Assembly (NCBI GenBank): GCA_017306715.1
Contig: JAFKHV010000015.1
Span: forward strand, 1-64,000
Direction: 5' to 3'
Length of the DNA: 64,000 nucleotides
Source of the DNA: Legionella sp.
Lineage (GTDB): Bacteria > Pseudomonadota > Gammaproteobacteria > Legionellales > Legionellaceae
Shown here one piece after another: positions 27,725 through 36,825 of the stretch. Position 1 is the stretch's first letter; every line of letters starts with the position of its first letter. The notes under the pieces were generated by a model. That model saw only the letters and a list, made by a program, of their open reading frames with translations, did not search any database and was not told the DNA's origin. The translations under genes were made by a program, and so were the position numbers.

Positions 27725-30719
27725 AGAAACCACCGGGTAAATTAAGAACCCCAGGCTTGGTTGGCGTTGCGGGTTGGGCATTAATATTGCACCCTTTAGA
27801 TTTATCGGCAACCTTAGAAACAGTACCATCAGTATTGATTGTTAAGGTACACAAATTGCTATTACTTCCGCTGATAGTCATCGTTGAAGGAGCAGGAAGA
27901 CTTGATATGAGACACGCGGGATTTTTCGTTACCGGATCTGGACAGGTTATGGTGTTATTAATCACCACAGGATTAAATGGAGCACCTAAATAAACCATGT
28001 AGGAAAATTTGGTTGGTGGATTAGGTGGCTGTGGTGGCTCATTCCCCCCTTTACAGAGCTGACCTTTGATTTGACCAGCAGGAATATTGGCAATAGAGCA
28101 CACAGCTGTACCATTATTGTAAAAATTAACAGTACTTGTGGTGTTATTCCCATTATATGCGCTGACATAGGTCGCATCGCCTGAACCAAAAACCGCATAA
28201 GTAGGTGTATCCGCAGTAATATTGGTATTAAGTGTCCCAATATTACCCAAATTTTGAATCCAGTAATAAATACTTGGCATCGATTCACCTGGGTCAGGGA
28301 TATTCTTCTGCTGATCAAAATATTGCGTGAAATATTGTAAGGCTTGAGTTGGTGAACCAAGCGCATAATATTTTAGCAATGTTCCACAATAAGCAGAGTT
28401 ACTTGCAACACCGGAGCACGGATTTTTTGCATCTTGAATATAAGCTTTATTTACAAAATCCGGGCTTATACCCATATATAAAGAACCAGCGGTTATTGGG
28501 AATGTATTTGAAGCCAAATTTTGATAGTAACAGGGTTGTGCCGCGCAAAAGTAAGTGGATCGATCTTGCTTGCCACCCCAAACATTTCCGACCAACCAAT
28601 ATACTTGACCCGTAGTCGTATTTGACCATCCCTGGGGAAATACGCCTGAGTTTGGATTTTGATTAAAATGATAATGATTCAATCCTTCACCCTCGGTAGC
28701 ATAAAGGTATAAACCGGTTTTAAGCAAATCTTGAGGTGACGTATTATCCCCCTCAAAAGTTAATCCTTGCGTATTAGTACCCCATAGGATGATTGCCTGT
28801 GCCAGATTCATAAATTCAGAACTTGCTTCCTCATTCACGTTATCAAAGCTATAAGGCATCCCAAGTGCTGACGATAAACCAGCATAGGGGTCAAATCCAC
28901 GAAAATGTGGAAATTGTGTGGGTTCGGAACTATCTTGCCCATACTTGAAGTTGGCAATATCCCGTATTAAGAGATTGACCATACCGCCATATTGTTGCGC
29001 CCATTTTTTATCATATTGCGCAATGGTGGCCGCAGCGTCAACCAAGTACCCCCAATGGAAGCTATGATCCGTAAGTGTCGTTGCAGTAAAGAAGCCGCTG
29101 GGAAAGCCAATCATGGTGTTCCACTGATTGTTATATACATAAAACCAGCTTCCTTGAGCTCGATTACAATCCGTGCCACCATTTGCACAGGGTGTCGTGT
29201 AGTCAAGTCCAGTTAAAAAGCTTGTCACTTGGTTTTTTAATTGCTGAAGCAAATTATCCCGAATCGTTTTGTACTTGCTGTTACTGCTTAAAGTATCAGC
29301 AATTTTAATTAACTGTGCTTCGCGACTTAGAATTTTTCCAGTGGCATAAGTATCTGTCCACGGATTTTTTGCGTCCAAATGAGGGTCAGCCGGAACATTA
29401 AATGAGTATCCATCCAAACGTGCTAACTGTGCTGCATTTAAACTGTTGGGGAGTACAGGCATGACACCGCGATAGGGAATTTCTGTACTAAAACGTGCAG
29501 TCTGGCCGGAGGCCGTGGGCACAAACAAATGCATGGTTCCTTTAAGGGTTTTAATCGTTGCCGTATCACTTGCACATTGGTCTTGCAGCAGGCAATTCGC
29601 TAATTCACTGTCATTTAAATTTTTGATCTGCCAAGGGTATAACATAACCGCAGGTTGCAGGCTCAACGAAGAATTATTGTAAACCTGTTGCGTCCCGAAA
29701 TTAAATTGAGTTATTACCTTAGAGCTTGCCTTATCATAATCATAATCAATCTGGGTTGAATTAATAAATGTATACGCATTGGCTTTTAGGCGATTAGCTA
29801 AATCAATCGCTGCTGTATCATTTGCTGCAGGAATTGCGGCAACAGAGAAAAACGTTCCGGTATCATTAGCGTTTATTGAAGTGGCAGGCACAACCGTCCC
29901 ACTCCCGCCCTGGTTCACCGGTACAATTACTGTACCTTGAGCACTTTTCCAAGTAGGTGTTGCCCCATTCGGGTTTGCATAATAGGCGTAATAACGCGGT
30001 GCTTGATCCGATGCATTTTTTGTCCTAAAGACACTAACACCATTAGCATTACTTAGGAGTTGTGCACCTTGAGAGTTAGTAAAACGTAAGTAAGACAGGC
30101 CTTGTTTATTTTTCTTTTCCACGTAAATAAAAGGAGAACCCTCAGCGATAATTGCGCTCAATAATGGGTTATTGTTATTTGCCCATTGTGCTTTAACCAT
30201 CCAATCGGAGTAATCGGCTACCAGCGGTGCAGTACCCGTTAAATCACCGGTGGTCACGGTTAAATCCAAAGTATTTACATAGCCTCGGTCAATATGCACA
30301 TTATCAACAATTGCATTTTGTAGTGGGATACCCATAGAGATACCACCATCACTTAAAGACACCGTCAGGGGGTTGGGAATCATTAACAAAGGAGTTAAAT
30401 AGTCACTATCACGCATTTGACTTGCGGGTTTATCAACAGCGAGCAACGGAGTCCACCACATGCCCGCAGTAAGCGGCTTGTTGTTTAAACCAAATTGACT
30501 TCCTCGAAATGAGGATTTTAAAGTTGAATAGTTATCGATTAAGGGGTATCCAGCATCTTTAGATACACGAGATGGGTATTTTTGCGCTAAATTATTAATT
30601 TGCTGATTATCATAATAAATTCCCTGCCCTATTGAAGTTGCTCCAAAAGATAAGGAACTATAGAGAAGACAACCTGTGACCCATAAAGAACATATTCCTG
30701 CGTTTTGCTTGACAAACAT
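27723..30719 (-). CDS. Secreted endo-1,3-beta-glucanase, glycoside hydrolase family 81
   Basis: Predicted to cut beta-1,3-glucan (laminarin, callose, fungal or cyst walls). 998 residues: signal peptide at 1-26 (SLWVTGCLLYSSLSFGATS) and a long GH81 core. The family hallmark FPHFRGFDPYAG is present, followed by DNVNEEASSEFMNLAQA with Glu at 630, 631 and 635, among which the catalytic acids are expected. A proline-rich linker (NEPPQPPNPPTK) and a small C-terminal domain with paired cysteines follow. AAGGAGAG sits 7 bases before ATG at 30719. No lipobox. It is monocistronic, with an AT-rich 160-bp upstream region holding the palindrome TAAGAAT-TT-ATTCTTA. Confidence 0.9.
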   Translation of the reverse strand: MFVKQNAGICSLWVTGCLLYSSLSFGATSIGQGIYYDNQQINNLAQKYPSRVSKDAGYPLIDNYSTLKSSFRGSQFGLNNKPLTAGMWWTPLLAVDKPASQMRDSDYLTPLLMIPNPLTVSLSDGGISMGIPLQNAIVDNVHIDRGYVNTLDLTVTTGDLTGTAPLVADYSDWMVKAQWANNNNPLLSAIIAEGSPFIYVEKKNKQGLSYLRFTNSQGAQLLSNANGVSVFRTKNASDQAPRYYAYYANPNGATPTWKSAQGTVIVPVNQGGSGTVVPATSINANDTGTFFSVAAIPAANDTAAIDLANRLKANAYTFINSTQIDYDYDKASSKVITQFNFGTQQVYNNSSLSLQPAVMLYPWQIKNLNDSELANCLLQDQCASDTATIKTLKGTMHLFVPTASGQTARFSTEIPYRGVMPVLPNSLNAAQLARLDGYSFNVPADPHLDAKNPWTDTYATGKILSREAQLIKIADTLSSNSKYKTIRDNLLQQLKNQVTSFLTGLDYTTPCANGGTDCNRAQGSWFYVYNNQWNTMIGFPSGFFTATTLTDHSFHWGYLVDAAATIAQYDKKWAQQYGGMVNLLIRDIANFKYGQDSSEPTQFPHFRGFDPYAGLSSALGMPYSFDNVNEEASSEFMNLAQAIILWGTNTQGLTFEGDNTSPQDLLKTGLYLYATEGEGLNHYHFNQNPNSGVFPQGWSNTTTGQVYWLVGNVWGGKQDRSTYFCAAQPCYYQNLASNTFPITAGSLYMGISPDFVNKAYIQDAKNPCSGVASNSAYCGTLLKYYALGSPTQALQYFTQYFDQQKNIPDPGESMPSIYYWIQNLGNIGTLNTNITADTPTYAVFGSGDATYVSAYNGNNTTSTVNFYNNGTAVCSIANIPAGQIKGQLCKGGNEPPQPPNPPTKFSYMVYLGAPFNPVVINNTITCPDPVTKNPACLISSLPAPSTMTISGSNSNLCTLTINTDGTVSKVADKSKGCNINAQPATPTKPGVLNLPGGF

Positions 30720-30880
30720 TGCGACTCTCCTTAGTGAAGTTCTCCTGATTGATTAGAATGGTGCTGAAATGATAAGAATTTATTCTTAGTTTGTTTCGCG
30801 GGCTAAGTCAATATTTTAGAAATATAAAAATACTTTTTTTATACATTATTTACTTATTGATTAATTTTTATAAAAAAATT

Positions 30881-31732
30881 TTAATGAATTGCGAATCCAA
30901 GAATTAAAGCAATCCACATAATTGCTCCATAATAGACACTAATCTCAAAACCTTTGAAACAAAGCTCAGGTTTTGCTTGCATCAGTAATTTTTGTTGCCA
31001 AATAAGGATGCCCCAAGACAGAATCCACAGAACATAAAAAGACGCCGATACCTGCAACATCCAGGCGAGATATAGCCACAAGGTTTGCATAACGAGCTGT
31101 AATAGGCTGATGATTAAATGCGTGTGCTGTGCAAAATAAATTGCTGTAGAACGGACTCCTATTTTTAAATCATCTTCCTTATCAATCATGGCATACAAAG
31201 TATCATATAAGACAATCCAGGAGAAATTCAACAGGAATAATAAAACACAGGTATCATCAAGTGGCTTATTTGAAGCAACAAAGGCCATGGGAATGCCCAT
31301 AGAAAATGCAAGTCCTAAGATGAATTGAGGCGCCGCTAAGAACCGTTTACAAAATGGGTACAAAGTGGCAACTGCAAGCGCAACCATCCCCCATAAAAAA
31401 CAGGCTGCAGGTAATTGTAGTAATATCAACAAAGCAATAAACAAAAGAAAGCACAATAAAATCAACGCTTCTTTTGTTTTGAGTTCGCCCGCAGCAAGAG
31501 GACGTAATTTAGTGCGTGTCACCTGTTGGTCAAACTCTTTATCTGCCAGGTCATTGAGCACACATCCTGCAGCCCGCATGATGACGGTTCCACAAAAAAA
31601 CAAGAACAAGAGAGACCATGAAGGTTGGCCCCGTTGCGCAATCCACAGAGCCCATGCGGTGGGAAACCAGAGCAATAAGGTGCCAACTGGTTTATGAAAA
31701 CGCATGAGCCGCCAGTAAGCGCTAAATTTCAT
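30881..31732 (-). CDS. ubiA: 4-hydroxybenzoate octaprenyltransferase
   Basis: Attaches the polyprenyl tail to 4-hydroxybenzoate in ubiquinone synthesis, in the inner membrane. 283 residues with about eight membrane helices. The two Asp-rich motifs are visible: NDLADKEFDQQVTRTK and YDTLYAMIDKEDD. ATG at 31732 shares one base with the ubiC stop (TGATG), so the two are coupled; the reading frame could also open from TTG at 31735. Confidence 0.96.
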   Translation of the reverse strand: MKFSAYWRLMRFHKPVGTLLLWFPTAWALWIAQRGQPSWSLLFLFFCGTVIMRAAGCVLNDLADKEFDQQVTRTKLRPLAAGELKTKEALILLCFLLFIALLILLQLPAACFLWGMVALAVATLYPFCKRFLAAPQFILGLAFSMGIPMAFVASNKPLDDTCVLLFLLNFSWIVLYDTLYAMIDKEDDLKIGVRSTAIYFAQHTHLIISLLQLVMQTLWLYLAWMLQVSASFYVLWILSWGILIWQQKLLMQAKPELCFKGFEISVYYGAIMWIALILGFAIH

Positions 31733-32268
31733 CAATACAACTCCCCCACTTCAGGCAGCATCACTTCCAATAAATATAGGGATTCTCGGCCCAAAAATGA
31801 ATACTCCGCTAATCTTACCCATAGAGGGGTTGGTAAATTAGGAATATATTTTTTTACCCAGTAATATTCTACACATTGTTGATCTATAACATAATTTACG
31901 GAGTTGATACGCTCAACTTTGGGCTCATCAAAAATCAAATTACGAATGGATTCCTCATTAAGCCGTTGGAAAAAATCAGCCTCTAAATCATAACAACTTT
32001 TAGGAATTATACTCCGAGCATACCAATAGGAGATGCCTTGGCTTTTCATAAGAATTTCTCTTTGAAAAACCATAGTATCTTTTATACTCAACATACTCCG
32101 TGCCCAAAAATCGGTATTGAGCCATTGTTGCTTCAGCAACTGTACCTCTGCCTCACCTGTAAGCTCTCTTAGGCGATCTGTCAGCGAAGCTTGCCAGTTA
32201 AGCCAGGCCAAAACAGGTTTAGAGCACGTAGCTTTCAGAGCATAAATCAAATGTCGATTAATAGGCAT
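31732..32268 (-). CDS. ubiC: Chorismate lyase
   Basis: Removes pyruvate from chorismate to give 4-hydroxybenzoate, the first step to ubiquinone. 178 residues, close to the usual 165-185. The family pattern is seen in WLNWQASLTDRLRELTGE near the N-terminus, REILMKSQGISYWYARSIIP in the middle, and the C-terminal LLEVMLPE with its catalytic Glu. Its stop overlaps the start of ubiA by one base. The product feeds directly into UbiA. Confidence 0.9.
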   Translation of the reverse strand: MPINRHLIYALKATCSKPVLAWLNWQASLTDRLRELTGEAEVQLLKQQWLNTDFWARSMLSIKDTMVFQREILMKSQGISYWYARSIIPKSCYDLEADFFQRLNEESIRNLIFDEPKVERINSVNYVIDQQCVEYYWVKKYIPNLPTPLWVRLAEYSFLGRESLYLLEVMLPEVGELY

Positions 32269-32450
32269 TCATAAATTCTGCGAAAAATAAATGAATCATA
32301 CTATATTTAATTTCATGGCAACAGCGGTAAATAAATTCACATGGTTGCAACAGGCGGCTCATTTTTAACTTGAAAAATCATACATTGTTTATGCTATTAG
32401 GGTTTGTTGCACTAACCAGCCCAAAACGTATAAAGCAGTAGTTCCCATAT

Positions 32451-32930
32451 TCATGAATTAATTACCCTTAAACGCCCCAAACGGTTAAGAATAAGTTTTG
32501 TCTCTTGATGAGTGCGATGATTTTTTATTAAAAAATAACCATTACTCATTGATTCTGAAGCGTGGCTTGCAAATATAATCTTCGCTTTTTGTGTCCCATG
32601 CCAGCTAATAGCACAGGTTTGATTTTTAAATAGCCAGTGTTCTAATGTTCTTGAAGTCGTATTATCGTTTACTTTTAAAGAAATACCGTGATTCCAATTA
32701 GTTGGTTCGTCCGGGATAAGTTCGGCAGGAATACCAGAAGCCAGGGCATATCCCCGTGCAAATTGAATAGCGTGAATTATTTCATCCACCAAAATTTTTT
32801 CTTCATTTCGATAACGTAAATCGGTAAAGGATAACATACCAAAATAACAGGATAGCAGAAGCAAACTCAGGGCAATTAAAGTTTCTAAAAGAGTAAACCC
32901 TCTTTGAGTAATTGATTTTTCCTGAAGCAT
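32451..32930 (-). CDS. fimT: Minor pilin FimT, DNA-uptake pilin
   Basis: Type IV pilin-like protein of 159 residues. The prepilin cleavage site is RGFTLLETLIALSLLL at residues 10-25 (cut before Phe, Glu at +5), followed by the GspH/FimT beta fold. In L. pneumophila FimT binds DNA for natural transformation, and a conserved C-terminal GRxR motif is needed for it. Here GRLR is at residues 152-155, which supports a DNA-binding FimT rather than a secretion pseudopilin. It starts 7 bases after the HolD-like gene. Confidence 0.88.
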   Translation of the reverse strand: MLQEKSITQRGFTLLETLIALSLLLLSCYFGMLSFTDLRYRNEEKILVDEIIHAIQFARGYALASGIPAELIPDEPTNWNHGISLKVNDNTTSRTLEHWLFKNQTCAISWHGTQKAKIIFASHASESMSNGYFLIKNHRTHQETKLILNRLGRLRVINS

Positions 32931-32937
32931 TCAGTTA

Positions 32938-33342
32938 TTAGCTCAACGCTTGCCAGAAGCGTTTTTTTAAGATGGGCTCTGATACTAACCGTTCCAAATC
33001 ATCCACTTGTATCAGAGGGGACGGACTATTAATGATACTTGATCCCAAGCTTAAACCTGCAAGAATTACTTTAAATGGTTTATATCGTAAAGAAATTTCA
33101 TTAAGCTGCTCGATGAGGATATCTTGATTTACAAAATGAACCATAAATAGATAATTTTTTTGCAAGTAAATTTTTATTTGCTCCAGAAGCTGCCTTGCAT
33201 TGTCACTTAAATGTTCCCGGACCATCAGAATTAATGGCGCCCCTGCGTCAACCTCAGCAGGGCCGTTATCCGAGCGAGTTTTTAAGATCCAGGGTCTAAT
33301 CCCTAGATGGTTCAGATAATATAAAGTAAGCGGACTATGCAT
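32938..33342 (-). CDS. Possible DNA polymerase III psi subunit (HolD-like)
   Basis: 134 residues from ATG at 33342; TTG at 33357 is an alternative and neither has a good ribosome binding site. The start YYLNHLGIRPWILK resembles the HolD pattern (LxxLGIxxWxLR), and the end LVSEPILKKRFWQAL resembles the HolD C-terminal helix (NPxxRxxLWQxI). The psi subunit links the clamp loader to SSB through chi. The family is short and variable, so this is a tentative call. It precedes fimT on the same strand. Confidence 0.5.
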   Translation of the reverse strand: MHSPLTLYYLNHLGIRPWILKTRSDNGPAEVDAGAPLILMVREHLSDNARQLLEQIKIYLQKNYLFMVHFVNQDILIEQLNEISLRYKPFKVILAGLSLGSSIINSPSPLIQVDDLERLVSEPILKKRFWQALS

Positions 33343-33414
33343 GGTCGAGTAAGCCAAAAACCGTGATGGATTATAACTTGAAAAAAATAAGGCGTCAGCA
33401 ATAATCTTGTCCTT

Positions 33415-35973
33415 TCAGGGCAATGCGATCGTGGCGTTCCTCGTCTCATCATTTCCCTGATTGTTACTTATGTTATTCCCTGTTAAAGCAGCAATAATAA
33501 TATCGTCACTTGCTTGCTGATGAAAATAGGTAAGCACCTGGATTGCCTGATCCAAAGACAGATTCCATTGGTTAAAATATAATTTTTTATGCACCTGCGG
33601 GTCTAAGTTAATGATTTCCAGCAACATAGAGAAGTATTCTGAACGCACTGCTGCAGGATCTTCCTTTAATGTTTTCATTAAAATCAGGAAGATAGTGAAT
33701 AGTATATGAACCGGAGAGTGGATTTGCATTAAATAATCTAAACTTGCAAAAGGATTGTGGAGCGTAAGTTCATGCCTTGCGCGGGCAAATTTCTTTCTAT
33801 CTTTTCTATGAGTAAAAAACTCAGGACTAAATTTTATAAATAATGGATACAACAGCAATAACAAGTCATGGCTTTGAGTTCCCACCCTAATTTCTACAGT
33901 TGCAGGAATGGAATTACGAAAAAAACGGCCAAAATGAGTCGTTTTCTGGATGCTGAACTGATTCTGATCCTCTGGACGATGCAGTGCAGATAGTTTTTGC
34001 GCACGCATTAACAAACTGTCTTTATCAGGATAGTTATTATGATTAATCCAGCTACATAGTTCATCAAAAAGATGCCATTTACCACGATAACAAATATAGT
34101 TTAATACATCTGCCAAAGAAGCAAATTTTAAATACATGAGTTCATCATTGTAATATTGACCCTTTCCATAACCATAGCGACTCTTTAGATAGTTGATGGT
34201 CTCTGTATACCCTGCTGCAATCATTTTTTTTCTTAAGGATGGCGCTACCGAGAATGAGGTGGTGGCAACATTTCCGACATTAATAATAACCGATTGTAAG
34301 CCGTAATTACGCAGTTTAAGACGTTCAAGCATCCAGCTGCTTGCAGGATCTTTTACTCCAGTCAAAAATTCATAAAGCAAGTTTAGGAAAAAATTTTCTT
34401 TATATACGTTCTGGGTTACCCGATCCACCGCCACGCGTTCCGTACCATTATCAAACTGCACTGCTAAAACTTTTAAATTATTTCCTGTCGCGGACTCTAA
34501 TAATTCATCTCCATTTTTATCAAAAGCATCAACGGGTAAATTGGCTAATATGCCCCCATCATTATGCTCTGCACCATCAATCAATGTCGGTCGATAGATT
34601 ACTGGAAAACTGGCAGAGATTTTTACCATTTCGCTCACTTCAGCATGAGCTGAATTTTCTAAAGAGAAATAAACAGTTTTACCCAAAGATTTATTCGTCG
34701 CGGTAACAACTAATCCTTTACCTAAACCACAGTCAGGAAACTGTTCACGGATTGAGGCTAAGCAAGCAAAGGTAATTAAGCCTCGCGGATACGAAATTTG
34801 ATATTTTTCAGTAATTTCTTTTAAACGTCGTGCAATTGCATAATCCAAGGCGGTTTTTAATGCTTGGGGATCTGAAATGCCTCCAGCTTGAATATCAAAA
34901 TGAACTAAATGCTCTTGTTTTAGATTTTCAAACAGGCGATGTATTTCTTCAGCGTCATAACCTAAATAACAAAAGAGCGCCATAATCGCACCTGCAGAAC
35001 TACCGGAGAAATAAGACGGTCGAATGCCCCACTCATTCAAGGCTTGCCAACAACCTACATGCCCGTAAATTTTTGCGCCACCGCCACAGAAAGTCAGATT
35101 TTCAATGTTAGGACGCATTTCTTTAATGATAATTTCAGAGGAATGAGTAAAACCTTCGACTTCAATATCCGCTAATTGGCATAAGGAGACCGCTTTATTA
35201 TCTTCGATTGATTTAATCTCATCATTCTCTTGCCCCGTTGGACGGGATGATGGGAATAACCAATACCATATACGCAAATACCAAGGCTCATGAATTAACC
35301 CATTTATCTTACGATACTCTTTTATTTGCTGCTTTCGCGCTGCATGATCCTGAACTGGAAGCGCATAGGGATGTGGCGAGCTTAATTGTTGTTTAAGGTC
35401 AGATATTTGCAACTTTTGTTTCTTAATTTCTTCAAGCAAGATATTCGTCACAATCAATCTTTTTGAATTAATACCTTGAGTGTCCTCAAGATATGTATTG
35501 TGAATCCCCTCTTGCGTAAAATGGATAAATATTCCATTTAAACCTTGATGAATCTCAACTCCAGTAATGATTTGATTTGCACATTCCTCATTTAACTTCC
35601 AATAGAAACACGATTTTTTTCGCAGCCAATTCTTTATTCTTCCCCACCACGTTAATGAAACCTCGGCCGTAAATCCTGCATGCTCACTTACCATCATGCG
35701 GCTAAAATGCTGGGAGGGATGTTGCTGTTGTTCGTGTGCCTTGATTAACCAATCATAAAACCATGCTCGCTGTGCTTCATTTAATCTACTGATGTCCAGC
35801 ATAATGCCTGCAGGGTCAATTAAATATTGTGCAAGATTAATGTTTTGATCTGGACTTAGGTCGTTTATAAGAAATCTGCCCCGAACAATTAAGTGAATTA
35901 ACTTGGCAAAAAGTTCATGATTTATTTTGTAATCATCATCCAAGACGTTTCTAATCACCTGACGAGAGATCAT
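33415..35973 (-). CDS. vpdC: Patatin-like phospholipase, VpdC-type effector
   Basis: 852 residues. The patatin catalytic parts are complete: oxyanion motif CGGGAKIYGHVG from residue 296, nucleophile Ser326 in GSSAG, and Asp472 in NDGG. Long flanking regions (1-290 and 560-852) surround it. In L. pneumophila VpdC (lpg1426) is a Dot/Icm-delivered phospholipase that is activated by host ubiquitin and affects vacuole growth. Length and position beside pyrF and the aminotransferase match that gene as I remember it. GGAGGT is 6 bases upstream of ATG at 35973. No signal peptide, as expected for a Dot/Icm substrate. Confidence 0.82.
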   Translation of the reverse strand: MISRQVIRNVLDDDYKINHELFAKLIHLIVRGRFLINDLSPDQNINLAQYLIDPAGIMLDISRLNEAQRAWFYDWLIKAHEQQQHPSQHFSRMMVSEHAGFTAEVSLTWWGRIKNWLRKKSCFYWKLNEECANQIITGVEIHQGLNGIFIHFTQEGIHNTYLEDTQGINSKRLIVTNILLEEIKKQKLQISDLKQQLSSPHPYALPVQDHAARKQQIKEYRKINGLIHEPWYLRIWYWLFPSSRPTGQENDEIKSIEDNKAVSLCQLADIEVEGFTHSSEIIIKEMRPNIENLTFCGGGAKIYGHVGCWQALNEWGIRPSYFSGSSAGAIMALFCYLGYDAEEIHRLFENLKQEHLVHFDIQAGGISDPQALKTALDYAIARRLKEITEKYQISYPRGLITFACLASIREQFPDCGLGKGLVVTATNKSLGKTVYFSLENSAHAEVSEMVKISASFPVIYRPTLIDGAEHNDGGILANLPVDAFDKNGDELLESATGNNLKVLAVQFDNGTERVAVDRVTQNVYKENFFLNLLYEFLTGVKDPASSWMLERLKLRNYGLQSVIINVGNVATTSFSVAPSLRKKMIAAGYTETINYLKSRYGYGKGQYYNDELMYLKFASLADVLNYICYRGKWHLFDELCSWINHNNYPDKDSLLMRAQKLSALHRPEDQNQFSIQKTTHFGRFFRNSIPATVEIRVGTQSHDLLLLLYPLFIKFSPEFFTHRKDRKKFARARHELTLHNPFASLDYLMQIHSPVHILFTIFLILMKTLKEDPAAVRSEYFSMLLEIINLDPQVHKKLYFNQWNLSLDQAIQVLTYFHQQASDDIIIAALTGNNISNNQGNDETRNATIALP

Positions 35974-36019
35974 CCGCTTACCTCCATTTCAGGATAATTG
36001 ATTTAATGAATTGAATTAC

Positions 36020-36048
36020 AATTCATACCTTATCTATTATTTTGTAGC
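36020..36048 (-). promoter_or_regulatory. Possible promoter of the vpdC-like gene
   Basis: On the minus strand TTGCTA and TATGAA are 17 bases apart, each matching four of six consensus positions. They lie just upstream of a small inverted repeat, ATGAATTG-TAATT-CAATTCAT, near 36014-36034. This would let the effector gene be expressed apart from pyrF. Confidence 0.3.
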
Positions 36049-36114
36049 AAAAAAAAAATAAATAAGGAATAGAAATTCGTGTTATGACTTAATTTACCGG
36101 CTTAAATGATTAAT

Positions 36115-36825
36115 TTATGATGAGGATGTCGCTTTCTCAATATCTTTTAAAATGGATAATACGACGTGTTCTGGATGTTTATCAGCGGTTATGGTGCGTC
36201 CCACCACTAAAAAGTCGCTTCCAGCTTTTATGGCCTGTACAGGCGTCATAATCCGCTGCTGATCATGTGTAGGACCATCTTGAAATCGAATACCAGGAGT
36301 GACTGTAAGAAAATTAGCCCCGCAATGTAGCTTAACCTTTTCAACTTCATAAGCGGAAGAGACAACTCCCTGTAAACCTGATTTTTGCGCAAGCAGAGCT
36401 AAGCGTAACGCATAATCAGAAAGCGGCATATTGATTCCGATCTCGTTTAATTCTTGCTGGCGCAAACTGGTTAACACAGTCACCGCGATCAATAAAGGAC
36501 GATGTGGTGCAGGACAGTCACTCAGAACCCTGAATGCCGTTTCCATCATTGCCTGTCCCCCCGCTGCATGGACGTTTAACATCCAAACCCCTAAATCTGC
36601 CGCTGCTTTGCACGCATTCGCTACTGTATGCGGAATATCATGAAATTTTAAATCTAAAAATACTTTAAACTGACGCTGTACTAATTTTCTTACTAGCGAT
36701 GGACCATAAAGTGTAAATAATTCTTTACCGATTTTTACAGCACATTTTTGTGGATCAAGCTTATCAACAAGATCCAAAGCCGCATGTTCTTGATTAAAAT
36801 CGAGCGCAACAATCAGTTGGGTCAT
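36115..36825 (-). CDS. pyrF: Orotidine 5'-phosphate decarboxylase
   Basis: Last step of UMP synthesis. 236 residues, normal length. The catalytic motif DLKFHDIPHTV is at about residue 58-68, and VTPGIR and the phosphate-binding SDFLVVGRTIT are present. Its ATG overlaps the TGA of the upstream aminotransferase gene by 4 bases (ATGA), so the two are cotranslated. Confidence 0.97.
   Translation of the reverse strand: MTQLIVALDFNQEHAALDLVDKLDPQKCAVKIGKELFTLYGPSLVRKLVQRQFKVFLDLKFHDIPHTVANACKAAADLGVWMLNVHAAGGQAMMETAFRVLSDCPAPHRPLLIAVTVLTSLRQQELNEIGINMPLSDYALRLALLAQKSGLQGVVSSAYEVEKVKLHCGANFLTVTPGIRFQDGPTHDQQRIMTPVQAIKAGSDFLVVGRTITADKHPEHVVLSILKDIEKATSSS

Noticed and set aside
27635..27829. N-terminal extension of the 191-residue gene
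   Set aside because: The extension would read through the terminator hairpin and overlap the GH81 gene; the strong ribosome binding site fixes the start at 27634.
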